The position numbers were made by a program, and so were the translations under genes. Positions 1 through 8,032 of a stretch of DNA of 10,486 nucleotides are shown piece after piece. The notes below the pieces were generated by a model. That model was not told where the DNA came from and made no database searches. It saw only the letters and a list, made by a program, of their open reading frames with translations. Source of the stretch: Bacteroidia bacterium (GTDB lineage Bacteria > Bacteroidota > Bacteroidia > Flavobacteriales > NORP286); assembly GCA_016763665.1 (NCBI GenBank), contig JAESTI010000303.1:1-10486 (forward strand). The letters run 5' to 3'. Every line of letters starts with the position of its first letter. Positions within the stretch are counted from its first letter, which is position 1.

Positions 1-3000
1 ATAGATGTATCTGGAGGTACTTCGCCCTATACATACCTTTGGTCAAACGGAGGAAGTGGTTTAGATTCTGTCAAAGGTCTTTCTCCAGGAGATATCTCAG
101 TAATAGTGACTGATGATTTCGGTTGTAAATCGTCTGATACCATCACCATTATGAAGCCTAATAAAATCGATGCAGCAACAGAAAGCGAAGATGTGAGTAC
201 TTGTGGAGGAAATGATGGCAGCGCAACTGCATCCGGTATCGGAGGTGTGCAACCATATACTTACAAATGGGATAATGGAGCAACTACAGCAACTATATCT
301 AGTCTGCAAGCAGGTACTTTCAATGTAAGTATAATAGATTTTAATGGCTGTTTAGATATAGATACCGTGATTGTCAATGATTCAGCTGCACCATTACTTT
401 TTGTTACAGATATCATCAGCCCAAGTTGTGTATCAAGTACTGATGGATCAGCAACTGTTTCGGTGACAAGTGGAACAGGTATTCCTCCATTCAAGTATAC
501 TTGGTCAAATGGTGATACCGGAATAACTGGTACTAACCTGAAAAATGGATTTTATACGGTTTCTGTAGAGGGTTCGGATGCATGTAAGTCTTCAATGGTG
601 GTAAGAATATCAGAACCTTCATTTTTAACTAGTACAGCAGACACGGTCAACGTAAGTTGTTTTGGGGGCTCAGATGGCAAAGTCACGGTTACACCTAAAG
701 GAGCGACACCAGGATACACTTATTCCTGGTCAACCACACCTAGCCAAAAAGATTCGATTGCTACCGGGCTCACAGTTGGAACTTATACCGCAACCATTAG
801 AGATGCCAATAATTGTGCATTAATAAAAACCTACCCCATTACCCAACCAACTCTTTTATCAGTTTCATTAGATTCAATTGATATAACCTGTAATGGAGTA
901 AACGATGGTGCAGCCATTGCAACCCCATCAGGTGGTACTATAATAACTTCTTATACCTATAAGTGGTCTAACGGAATTACATCTTTTGCTATTACAGGTT
1001 TAGCTGAAGAAATGTACACTGTAACTATATTGGATGCAAAAAACTGCATCACTATAGATTCAACATTTGTTAATGATCCTCCCCCCATTATAAGCTCAAT
1101 AATCGACACCGTATTTGTAAGCTGCAAAAATGGGACTGATGGTAGCGCAACTGTTACGCATACAGGTGGTACGGCTCCATATACTTATTTATGGTCACCA
1201 ATAGGAGGGACTAATGCTAAAGGCGTTAATATGGGCCAGGGAAATTATTCCGCAACAGTGACAGATTTTAATGGCTGCAAATCTACTTCAAATATAACTT
1301 TGACCGAACCTGCAACATCATTGAATCTGAACATAACTTATACACTCAACCCTACCTGCGGAAACGCGGATGGATCTGCAGTTGTAAGCGCATCTGGAGG
1401 AATACCTGGCTATAATTATAAATGGGTTACTGTACCGGCCCAAAACGATTCTGTAGCAACTGCATTAGTTGGCGAAACAACATTTATAGTGACAGTTACT
1501 GATGCTAACTCCTGCTCCGATACTATATCAATAAAACTTAAAAGTGAATTGCGTACCAAAACATTTTTTACAGATGTTTCCTGTTATGGGGGAAGCGATG
1601 GAACAGCCAGAATTTCAGCCATGTCCGGAACCCCTCCATTCACTTATTCATGGAACAATAATTTAGGAAATGATTCCTTAGCTACAAACATGCCGGCAGG
1701 TACTGATTACATAGTTCAAATTGATGATGTCAATTGTTCCGCAAAAAAAGTTATTATAATCTCTGAACCTCCTGTTTATGCAGTAGAAATTGTTACCCAA
1801 ACCAATGTTTCATGCAAAGATGGCAACGATGGCACATCGAGAGCAAGTGCTTATGGAGGAACTCCGGGTTACTCTTATTCATGGAGTAACATTGATAACG
1901 ATTCTATCATAATTAATTTAACCGCTGGTTCTTACGTTATTACTGCTTATGATTCTAAAAATTGCCCTGCTCTTGATACCGTTGTTATAACTGAGCCAGA
2001 TTCACTTTTACTTTATACTGCTCAAACAAATATTAGTTGCCAAGGTGGTAGTGATGGTACAACCAGAGTATCCGGATCAGGCGGAACAAATCCTTATGCT
2101 TTCAAATGGACAACTCTTGCAACTGATTCCAATGTAAGTGGTTTAGTGATAGGAACGTACACTGTAACCGTAACTGATTCAAAAAGTTGTAGAAATACAG
2201 CAAGTGTTGTTCTAACCGAACCGTTAACATTAATAGGAAATATTACAGACAGCACCAACGTAAGTTGTTTTGGAGGAAATGATGGCATAGCAACAATAAC
2301 CCCATCACAAGGTACCCCAGGTTACACTTATTTATGGAATACAAATCCTGTTCAAACAGACTCCACTGCAAGCGGCTTAGTAGTTGGGATTACTACAGTT
2401 GAGATAACAGATGCTAAAGGCTGCAAAATCACTATGGCTGTTAACCTACAGCAACCAACCCAAGTGATCATTGATACACTAAGTGTTACACATGCCAGTT
2501 GTAATGGAATAAACGATGGTTCTATTCGGGTAAGTGCCAGTGAAGGCACTTCTCCTTATACCTACAAATGGAACACCAATCCAATTCAATCTGATTCTTT
2601 GGCAATCACTCTTATAGCTAATAACTATGTGGTAACTGTTGTTGATGCTCAATCATGTACAACTATAAGAACTGTTACAGTTACTGAGCCTCTTACTTTG
2701 TTGTTCAATATTATGGATACCACAAATGTTAGCTGCAAAAATGGAAGTGACGGAGCAGCTATAGTTAATCCATCGGGTGGAACCACCCCCTACTCCTATT
2801 TATGGTCACTAGGTGCAACAACCAAAAGTGTTACCAATTTACCTGCAGATTTATATACTGCAAGGGTAACAGACTTTAAAGGGTGTATCAATATAGATAC
2901 AGTCAATATTACTGAGCCTGAAACATTGTTTGCGTATGTAATTGACAAAAAGGACATCACTTGCTTTAATGGAAGTGATGGAACCACTGCAGCAAGTGCA

Positions 3001-3156
3001 GCAGGAGGAACAGCTCCATATAACTATATTTGGAATACGGGAACTAAAGATTCTACAGATAATTTATTACCCATTGGCACATACACAATTACTGTTTCTG
3101 ATAATTTGGGTTGTGTAGATACTGCAAAGATCACCTTGGTTGAACCTGGCCCAATC
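1..3156 (+). repeat. Tandem array of SprB-like protein repeats (one partial, thirteen complete)
   Basis: The coding sequence repeats with a period of about 225-234 bases, in frame. The first complete unit starts near 166 and the last ends at the EPGPI segment (about 3156). Each complete unit carries one cysteine before the DG core and a second cysteine after the TD/D-x-x-x strand. Most units end in an E-P, Q-P or D-P hinge. At DNA level the units are well diverged, with only short identical stretches; the units near 2255-2460 and 2480-2690 look most alike, sharing a WNTNP-x-Q-x-DS segment. This points to an old array kept by selection on the protein rather than recent expansion. Confidence 0.9.
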
Positions 3157-4395
3157 ATAGCAACTCCAAAAACTTCACAAGACACAATTTGTATAGGCCA
3201 AACTGCGACCATTATAGCATTCGGAACTGGGGGTAATGGGAGCTATACTTATTTGTGGAACACCGGTAGTACATCCAATACAATTTTTGCATCCCCTATT
3301 GTAGATTCAACTTATACCGTCACAATTACTGATTCGCTTGGATGTTCAGTTGACAGCTCCATATTGATACCGGTTTATGATTCCCTGAAGGTAACAGCTA
3401 CATCTGATGATTACTTGCTCTGCCAGGGGGAAGAAACCGTGATAAGAGCCACACCTGCAGGAGGCAATGGACATTACTTATTTAATTGGGTTGCAGACCA
3501 GGGAGGCTTGGGAGATCAACAAAAAGTCTTAATAAACCCAAGCCAAACAACTACTTACTTTTTGACTTTAAGTGATGATTGTGGAACCCCAGTTGCAACA
3601 GATAGTGTTAAGGTCAATGTGCTGTCAATTGATTTTGAGCCAGACCAAGCAGCAGGTTGCCCTCCGGTTAAGGTGCAATTCAAGGATCTTTCTAACACCG
3701 ATAGTACAAATGTGTGGTTTTGGGATTTTGGTGATGGAAATACTTCTACTGAGCAAAACCCTTTACACATTTATGAATTTACAGGATTTTACAACGTGAA
3801 ACTATCTGTAAAAACTCAACAAGGCTGCACCAGTGATAAGACCATTCCAAATATGGTTGAGGTATACCCTTCTCCGGTATCAAGCTTTTCTCTTAATCCA
3901 AGTACAGCAACAACTTTAACTAACTTTCAGTTTACTGACAGGTCAGAAGGACATATAAGACTTTTATGGGATTTTGGTGATGGAGTTATTGATTCCATAA
4001 ATACTGACCCACAACACTCTTATGATGATACCGGCCATTACAATATAAGCCTGGTTGTTTATAACGCAGATGGCTGTACCGATACTTTAGTACATACAGT
4101 ATATACCGGACCAGAATTTATTTTCTATGTGCCTAACGCTTTCACCCCTAATGGAGATGGCATTAACGATTATTTCTATGGAGTAGGCGTTGGAATTGCC
4201 GAGTTCAAAATGTCAATATTTAATAAATGGGGAGGGATTATTTTCGTAACTAAAGACCAAAAGGAAAAGTGGAAAGGCTCTGTAGATAATAGTGATAATT
4301 TTAGCCCGAACAGCATTTTTATTTACCTCATTGAAATAAAAGACTATTTCGGAATTGATCATCGTTACATTGGGCATGTAACACTAATTAGGTAA
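1..4395 (+). CDS. Giant SprB-repeat/PKD surface protein with T9SS type B sorting domain (5' partial)
   Basis: The frame is open from the first base, so the start and signal peptide lie upstream; 1464 residues are visible. Order by in-window residue: one partial and thirteen full SprB-like repeats (1-1052, about 75 residues each, with a [NI][VI][ST]C-x-x-x-x-DG core, a P-x-Y-x-Y-x-W strand and a TD-x-x-x-C motif); two diverged Ig-like repeats (about 1053-1210); two PKD domains, each with WDFGDG (1241-1246 and 1323-1328); and a C-terminal domain from about 1373 with VPNAFTPNGDGIND. That last motif is typical of the gliding-motility-associated/type B (CHU_C) sorting domain, so the protein is expected to be exported by the type IX secretion system to the cell surface. 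SprB of Flavobacterium johnsoniae is a motility adhesin of this type, but a plain adhesin or matrix protein is equally possible. The usual PorP/SprF-type partner gene does not follow. Family call is firm; the biological role is inferred. Confidence 0.93.
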   Translation: MDVSGGTSPYTYLWSNGGSGLDSVKGLSPGDISVIVTDDFGCKSSDTITIMKPNKIDAATESEDVSTCGGNDGSATASGIGGVQPYTYKWDNGATTATISSLQAGTFNVSIIDFNGCLDIDTVIVNDSAAPLLFVTDIISPSCVSSTDGSATVSVTSGTGIPPFKYTWSNGDTGITGTNLKNGFYTVSVEGSDACKSSMVVRISEPSFLTSTADTVNVSCFGGSDGKVTVTPKGATPGYTYSWSTTPSQKDSIATGLTVGTYTATIRDANNCALIKTYPITQPTLLSVSLDSIDITCNGVNDGAAIATPSGGTIITSYTYKWSNGITSFAITGLAEEMYTVTILDAKNCITIDSTFVNDPPPIISSIIDTVFVSCKNGTDGSATVTHTGGTAPYTYLWSPIGGTNAKGVNMGQGNYSATVTDFNGCKSTSNITLTEPATSLNLNITYTLNPTCGNADGSAVVSASGGIPGYNYKWVTVPAQNDSVATALVGETTFIVTVTDANSCSDTISIKLKSELRTKTFFTDVSCYGGSDGTARISAMSGTPPFTYSWNNNLGNDSLATNMPAGTDYIVQIDDVNCSAKKVIIISEPPVYAVEIVTQTNVSCKDGNDGTSRASAYGGTPGYSYSWSNIDNDSIIINLTAGSYVITAYDSKNCPALDTVVITEPDSLLLYTAQTNISCQGGSDGTTRVSGSGGTNPYAFKWTTLATDSNVSGLVIGTYTVTVTDSKSCRNTASVVLTEPLTLIGNITDSTNVSCFGGNDGIATITPSQGTPGYTYLWNTNPVQTDSTASGLVVGITTVEITDAKGCKITMAVNLQQPTQVIIDTLSVTHASCNGINDGSIRVSASEGTSPYTYKWNTNPIQSDSLAITLIANNYVVTVVDAQSCTTIRTVTVTEPLTLLFNIMDTTNVSCKNGSDGAAIVNPSGGTTPYSYLWSLGATTKSVTNLPADLYTARVTDFKGCINIDTVNITEPETLFAYVIDKKDITCFNGSDGTTAASAAGGTAPYNYIWNTGTKDSTDNLLPIGTYTITVSDNLGCVDTAKITLVEPGPIIATPKTSQDTICIGQTATIIAFGTGGNGSYTYLWNTGSTSNTIFASPIVDSTYTVTITDSLGCSVDSSILIPVYDSLKVTATSDDYLLCQGEETVIRATPAGGNGHYLFNWVADQGGLGDQQKVLINPSQTTTYFLTLSDDCGTPVATDSVKVNVLSIDFEPDQAAGCPPVKVQFKDLSNTDSTNVWFWDFGDGNTSTEQNPLHIYEFTGFYNVKLSVKTQQGCTSDKTIPNMVEVYPSPVSSFSLNPSTATTLTNFQFTDRSEGHIRLLWDFGDGVIDSINTDPQHSYDDTGHYNISLVVYNADGCTDTLVHTVYTGPEFIFYVPNAFTPNGDGINDYFYGVGVGIAEFKMSIFNKWGGIIFVTKDQKEKWKGSVDNSDNFSPNSIFIYLIEIKDYFGIDHRYIGHVTLIR

Positions 4396-4433
4396 GCACT
4401 TGCCAACTTGAATTCCCTGCTAATAAATTTTAG

Positions 4434-4441
4434 TATTTTTG
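4434..4441 (+). promoter_or_regulatory. Probable Bacteroidota promoter -7 box before the flippase operon
   Basis: TATTTTTG matches the TAnnTTTG -7 consensus of Bacteroidota primary sigma factors exactly and is followed by C. A TTG trinucleotide at 4408-4410 could serve as the -33 element, but its 23-base spacer is a little long against the usual 19-21. The box lies 34 bases before the proposed TTG start at 4476, close to the 37 bases seen for the second promoter in this window. Confidence 0.5.
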
Positions 4442-4475
4442 CCATTCTTATTTTGAGATTTCAACTCTCTATACC

Positions 4476-6221
4476 TTGACTGAACAGCAAAAATCATCAT
4501 CAAATAAATTCAAGAATCTAAGGAATGTTATATTTCTTATAATCGGCTTTGGGTTGTTCTACCTGGTATTTAAAGATAAAAACTTTGATGAACTACTAGG
4601 CAAATTTAAAAATGCTGATTACACATGGATCATAATATCTTTAATACTAGTTATTCCTGCGCACTTATTCCGCGCAGCTAGGTGGATTTTGCTAATTGAA
4701 CCTCTAGGTTACAAACCAAAAATTACCAATACCTTTTTAGCTATCATGACCGGATATTTTGCCAACATGGCTATCCCTAAATTTGGAGAAGTTATAAGAT
4801 GCTGGACTCTTAAAGAAACAGACAAAATTCCTGTCTCATCTTTACTAGGAACCGTAATTGTGGAAAGAACCATAGACTTAATAACACTCTTAACTATAAT
4901 TACATTAGTTGTAGTTGTTAAGCTAGAGCTATTCGGTGATTTCATCATCAACAATGTATTAGGACAAACAGTTAACAAATTCACCTTTATTTTTGATCAT
5001 TGGCAGATAATCCTAATATCAGGAAGTGTGTTGGTTGTGTTACCTATCCTGTTACTTTATTGGAAGAAAGATAAGATCAAGAACACTAAAGTTTTTAATG
5101 TTTTTTACAATAAAATATCAGGATTAATTGAAGGCATTGTATCGATCAAAAAGTTAGAACATAGAGGTAAATTTATCATATATACATTTCTGATCTGGAT
5201 TTGTTACTTAATTTCCTTTTACTTAAGTTTTTATGCACTTGAAGCCACTGCTGTACTCACTTTTTTAGATAGCATAGTAGTTTTTGCTTTCAGCAGCCTT
5301 GCCTGGGCCGTTCCCATTCAAGGAGGAATTGGGGCCTATCATTGGATCACAACAAAAGGCTTGGAGTTCACAGGAGTAGCCCATGTTGATGGATTGGTTT
5401 ATTCAACTATCAAACATGCATCCGTAGTATTATTCAATATAGTTGCAGGCGGCCTTTGCTTATTGATAGTCATGTTTAAAAAGGGAGATACTGCAGAGAC
5501 TAAGCAAAGATTTTTGAATAGAAATATCACCAACTCATTGCGCTTTCTTTTGGATAATCTGCTTCCTAAGTTTATTAGAAACAACAGGTATATGATGTAT
5601 CCTCTATTCTACATTTGGTATAAGGGAAAGAATGTTAAAGAAATAATGGATTTCAAATCCTTTTACAGGGAAATGAGCTTTGAGGAATTTTCCACTTTTT
5701 ATCAAAGTGTTGAATCAATTGACAAGGACAGGAAAACAGACCTCAACGCAGAATCAATTAAGGATATTATAGATAACATTGAAGACAAAAATGCCACTAT
5801 TCTGGATATTGCATGCGGCAGAGGTGGTTTCCTGGAAAAGCTATACAATAAAGGATACACAAATTTGCATGGATGTGACCTTTATGATGAATTCCATATT
5901 GAAGGGAGCCAATACACGAAGGGAAATATAGAACAACTACCTTTTGCAGACAATCAATTTGATTACGTTGTAAGCAGTCATACCATGCAACATGCCTTTA
6001 ACATTGAACAAGCAGTGGCCGAACTGAAAAGAGTAGCAAAAAAGAAACTTATTATAGTTGTCCCAAAACAAAAATATTTTAAATATACTTTTGATCTCAA
6101 CCTGCACTTTTTCTCTAACAAATCAGACCTTACCAATTTGATAGATATTAAAGACCATATTTGCATTAATAAAAAGGGTGATTGGTTATATATAGGAAAT
6201 ATAGAAAATGGCACTTCCTAA
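4476..6221 (+). CDS. Flippase-like (LPG_synthase_TM/UPF0104) membrane protein fused to a class I SAM methyltransferase
   Basis: A 581-residue two-part protein. Residues about 17-335 form a multi-span membrane domain (hydrophobic stretches near 17-33, 50-74, 85-100, 124-150, 177-196, 233-255, 262-282 and 308-334) with IPKFGEVIRCWTL at 100-112 and ERTID at 130-134, as in the LPG_synthase_TM family, which includes the flippase part of MprF and proteins linked to lipid-carried sugars. Residues about 430-581 form a cytoplasmic Rossmann methyltransferase: LDIACGRGGF (443-452) is the SAM-binding motif I, the D468 region is the acidic loop, and LPFADNQFDYVVS (488-500) is motif II-like. The linker (340-430) resembles the N-terminal lead of stand-alone methyltransferases. 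The start is TTG: a stop lies at 4431-4433, no ATG occurs before about residue 91, and the first membrane span needs this N-terminus. It overlaps the next gene by 14 bases. Substrates of both halves are unknown. Confidence 0.88.
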   Translation: MTEQQKSSSNKFKNLRNVIFLIIGFGLFYLVFKDKNFDELLGKFKNADYTWIIISLILVIPAHLFRAARWILLIEPLGYKPKITNTFLAIMTGYFANMAIPKFGEVIRCWTLKETDKIPVSSLLGTVIVERTIDLITLLTIITLVVVVKLELFGDFIINNVLGQTVNKFTFIFDHWQIILISGSVLVVLPILLLYWKKDKIKNTKVFNVFYNKISGLIEGIVSIKKLEHRGKFIIYTFLIWICYLISFYLSFYALEATAVLTFLDSIVVFAFSSLAWAVPIQGGIGAYHWITTKGLEFTGVAHVDGLVYSTIKHASVVLFNIVAGGLCLLIVMFKKGDTAETKQRFLNRNITNSLRFLLDNLLPKFIRNNRYMMYPLFYIWYKGKNVKEIMDFKSFYREMSFEEFSTFYQSVESIDKDRKTDLNAESIKDIIDNIEDKNATILDIACGRGGFLEKLYNKGYTNLHGCDLYDEFHIEGSQYTKGNIEQLPFADNQFDYVVSSHTMQHAFNIEQAVAELKRVAKKKLIIVVPKQKYFKYTFDLNLHFFSNKSDLTNLIDIKDHICINKKGDWLYIGNIENGTS

Positions 6222-7125
6222 TTGCATATTGATTGGTGCTCAAAAAGCAGGTACCACGGCTTTATTTGAGTGGCTTGGACAACATCCAGATGTTTTTGCT
6301 CCAAACCAGGCCCAGGCTATACCTTTTTTTACGACAGACCTTTTTAGCAAGGGAATGGAGTTCTATGAGAAATTATTCCTGGGGTTCAACAACGAAAGTA
6401 TAATACTCGCTTCGGATGTAAATCTGCTCTTTTTTGAAGAATCAGCAGAAATACTATATAAACATAACCCTGCCCTAAAACTTCTGGTAGTACTCAGAGA
6501 CCCCATTTCAAGAACAATTTCTGCATATCGCTATGCCATAGAACGCAATTTGGAAGAAAGAACTTTTGAGCAGGCCGTAAGAGAAGAAATTGATGATCCG
6601 AATTTATACGAAAGTCAATATCAGCAAATTCAAAAGCATTATTTAAAACATGGATTGTATTGTCAACAATTGGAACAATACTTCAATTATTTTGGAAAGG
6701 ATCAGATCTTTGTTGGTTTTCAGGATGATATGTATAATGATTCTCGGAAATTTGTAAATACTATTTTTGAATTTTTAGGAATAGAGCAAAACGTTCCAAT
6801 CAATTTCGTAAAAAGAAACAAGACTGCGGGAGGGGCAAAATTCAAAGTAATAAATGACATACTTCACAATGAGGGGAACAATGAAAAATCAAAAGTTAAT
6901 GGACTTTTGAACATGATCCCAGAAGGGCTTCGTTATAAGTTAATTCGAAAAACATATATGGCCATGGCCAATTTTAACAAAAAAGATAGTCCAATGAAGG
7001 AAATCGAAGCAGAAACCCTTTCTAAGATTCAAGCTTATTTTGAAGAAGATACCAGAAAATTGCAAAGTCTGACTGATAGAGATTTAAACGAACTTTGGGG
7101 ACGAAACAAAAATTATATGATTTAA
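6208..7125 (+). CDS. Sulfotransferase family protein, copy 1 of a tandem pair
   Basis: A 305-residue cytoplasmic PAPS-dependent sulfotransferase of the Sulfotransfer_1/heparan-sulfotransferase-like type. The 5'-phosphosulfate loop GAQKAGTTAL is at residues 10-19 (K13), and the 3'-phosphate-binding segment LRDPISRTISAY at 96-107 (R97, S105). RNKTA near 220 and a C-terminal RDLNELW complete the family pattern, and the length is normal. The ATG at 6208 sits inside the end of the methyltransferase gene (14-base overlap), implying translational coupling. It is a clear paralogue of the next gene along its whole length. Where NDST-type enzymes carry a catalytic Glu just before the I-x-F-F strand, this copy reads QAQAIPFF, with alanine (A37), whereas copy 2 has D39. 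The acceptor is unknown; a glycan or glycolipid is inferred from the neighbours. Reduced activity or a different base is possible. Confidence 0.9.
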   Translation: MALPNCILIGAQKAGTTALFEWLGQHPDVFAPNQAQAIPFFTTDLFSKGMEFYEKLFLGFNNESIILASDVNLLFFEESAEILYKHNPALKLLVVLRDPISRTISAYRYAIERNLEERTFEQAVREEIDDPNLYESQYQQIQKHYLKHGLYCQQLEQYFNYFGKDQIFVGFQDDMYNDSRKFVNTIFEFLGIEQNVPINFVKRNKTAGGAKFKVINDILHNEGNNEKSKVNGLLNMIPEGLRYKLIRKTYMAMANFNKKDSPMKEIEAETLSKIQAYFEEDTRKLQSLTDRDLNELWGRNKNYMI

Positions 7126-7126
7126 G

Positions 7127-8032
7127 ATGAGTATGATACTTCCAAATTTCATAATGATAGGTGCCCAAAAAGCAGGTACTACTTCCATGTACAATTGGCT
7201 TTCACAACATCATGACATTTATGCACCATTTCATTTAAAAGACCTCCCCTATTTCACCACTGATCTTCACCAAAAAGGAATTGATCATTACTCACAAGTA
7301 TTTGACACTTACAAAAACCAGAAAATAATTACTGCGTGTGAAACCAATGCCATCTTTTTTGATTTTACAGCTAAAAGAATTCATGACTTTAACCCAAATA
7401 TGAAGATCCTTCTGTTAGTAAGAAATCCTGTTAACAGAGCGTTTTCAGCATTCAACTACGCACTGCAGAGAGGATTGGAAGACAAATCATTTAAGGAGGC
7501 CATCCATGAAGAAAAGAATAACCTTAGAGATTACAATACACATTATCAAAAAGCTCAAAGGGCTTACATTGATCATGGATATTACTTCAAACAATTACAG
7601 CCTTACATACAAACTTTTCCAAAGGAGAACTTATTTATTGGACTTGCTGAGGACATGAGAAACAACAAGGAAAAAATAATGACTAATATTTGCAATTTCC
7701 TTGAAATTGATACAGCAGCCAAAATAAAATATACCAACAAGAATAAAACTTACTCAGCTTACCATTTCGATTTCATTAATAAAATACTAAATAACGAAAA
7801 GACACAACAAAGCTCAGTACTAGGATCCATTTTTGATATGATGCCAGTGGCATTCAGTTATAAACTAAAAAGAAAAGTATATAACATCCTCTCCGCACTA
7901 AACCAAAAAAATACAGAAATTACTCCTATGGATGAAGAAGACAGACAGTTTCTTCGTGATATATATAAAGAAGATGCGGAACAACTAAGTCGGTTAATTG
8001 ACCGAGATTTAGTTACTTTATGGCTCCAATGA
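7127..8032 (+). CDS. Sulfotransferase family protein, copy 2 of a tandem pair
   Basis: A 301-residue sulfotransferase that aligns end to end with the preceding gene. The phosphosulfate loop GAQKAGTT is at residues 12-19 (K15), the KDLPYF segment at 38-43 supplies an acidic residue (D39) where the catalytic base is expected, and the 3'-phosphate-binding segment VRNPVNRAFSAF is at 98-109 (R99, S107). NKNKT and a terminal RDLVTLW match the C-terminal parts of copy 1. It starts one base after the stop of copy 1; a second ATG at 7133 (residue 3) is an alternative start. Its stop overlaps the glycosyltransferase start. No signal peptide is visible, so it acts in the cytoplasm, using PAPS as donor. 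The shared family fold and tandem position indicate gene duplication; different acceptors or positions of sulfation are an inference. Confidence 0.92.
   Translation: MSMILPNFIMIGAQKAGTTSMYNWLSQHHDIYAPFHLKDLPYFTTDLHQKGIDHYSQVFDTYKNQKIITACETNAIFFDFTAKRIHDFNPNMKILLLVRNPVNRAFSAFNYALQRGLEDKSFKEAIHEEKNNLRDYNTHYQKAQRAYIDHGYYFKQLQPYIQTFPKENLFIGLAEDMRNNKEKIMTNICNFLEIDTAAKIKYTNKNKTYSAYHFDFINKILNNEKTQQSSVLGSIFDMMPVAFSYKLKRKVYNILSALNQKNTEITPMDEEDRQFLRDIYKEDAEQLSRLIDRDLVTLWLQ

Noticed and set aside
1..3156. CRISPR or other non-coding repeat array
   Set aside because: The periodicity of about 230 bases is kept in frame with conserved protein motifs and the DNA units are diverged, so the repeats are protein domains.
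97..3212. Several short open frames on the - strand within the adhesin gene
   Set aside because: They recur with the period of the SprB repeats and are low-complexity antisense shadows of the repeated coding sequence.
3572..3799. 75-residue + strand frame inside the adhesin gene
   Set aside because: It lies out of frame within the Ig-like and first PKD domains, which are intact in the main frame.
4391..4404. Possible hairpin GGTAAG-CA-CTTGCC at the end of the adhesin gene
   Set aside because: The stem overlaps the stop codon, the loop is only two to four bases, one pair is G-T and no T run follows, so it is not a convincing terminator.
8020..8028. Upstream ATG at 8020 as the glycosyltransferase start
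   Set aside because: It would add three residues only. The ATG at 8029 gives a standard ATGA stop/start overlap and is the more usual arrangement, though 8020 cannot be excluded.
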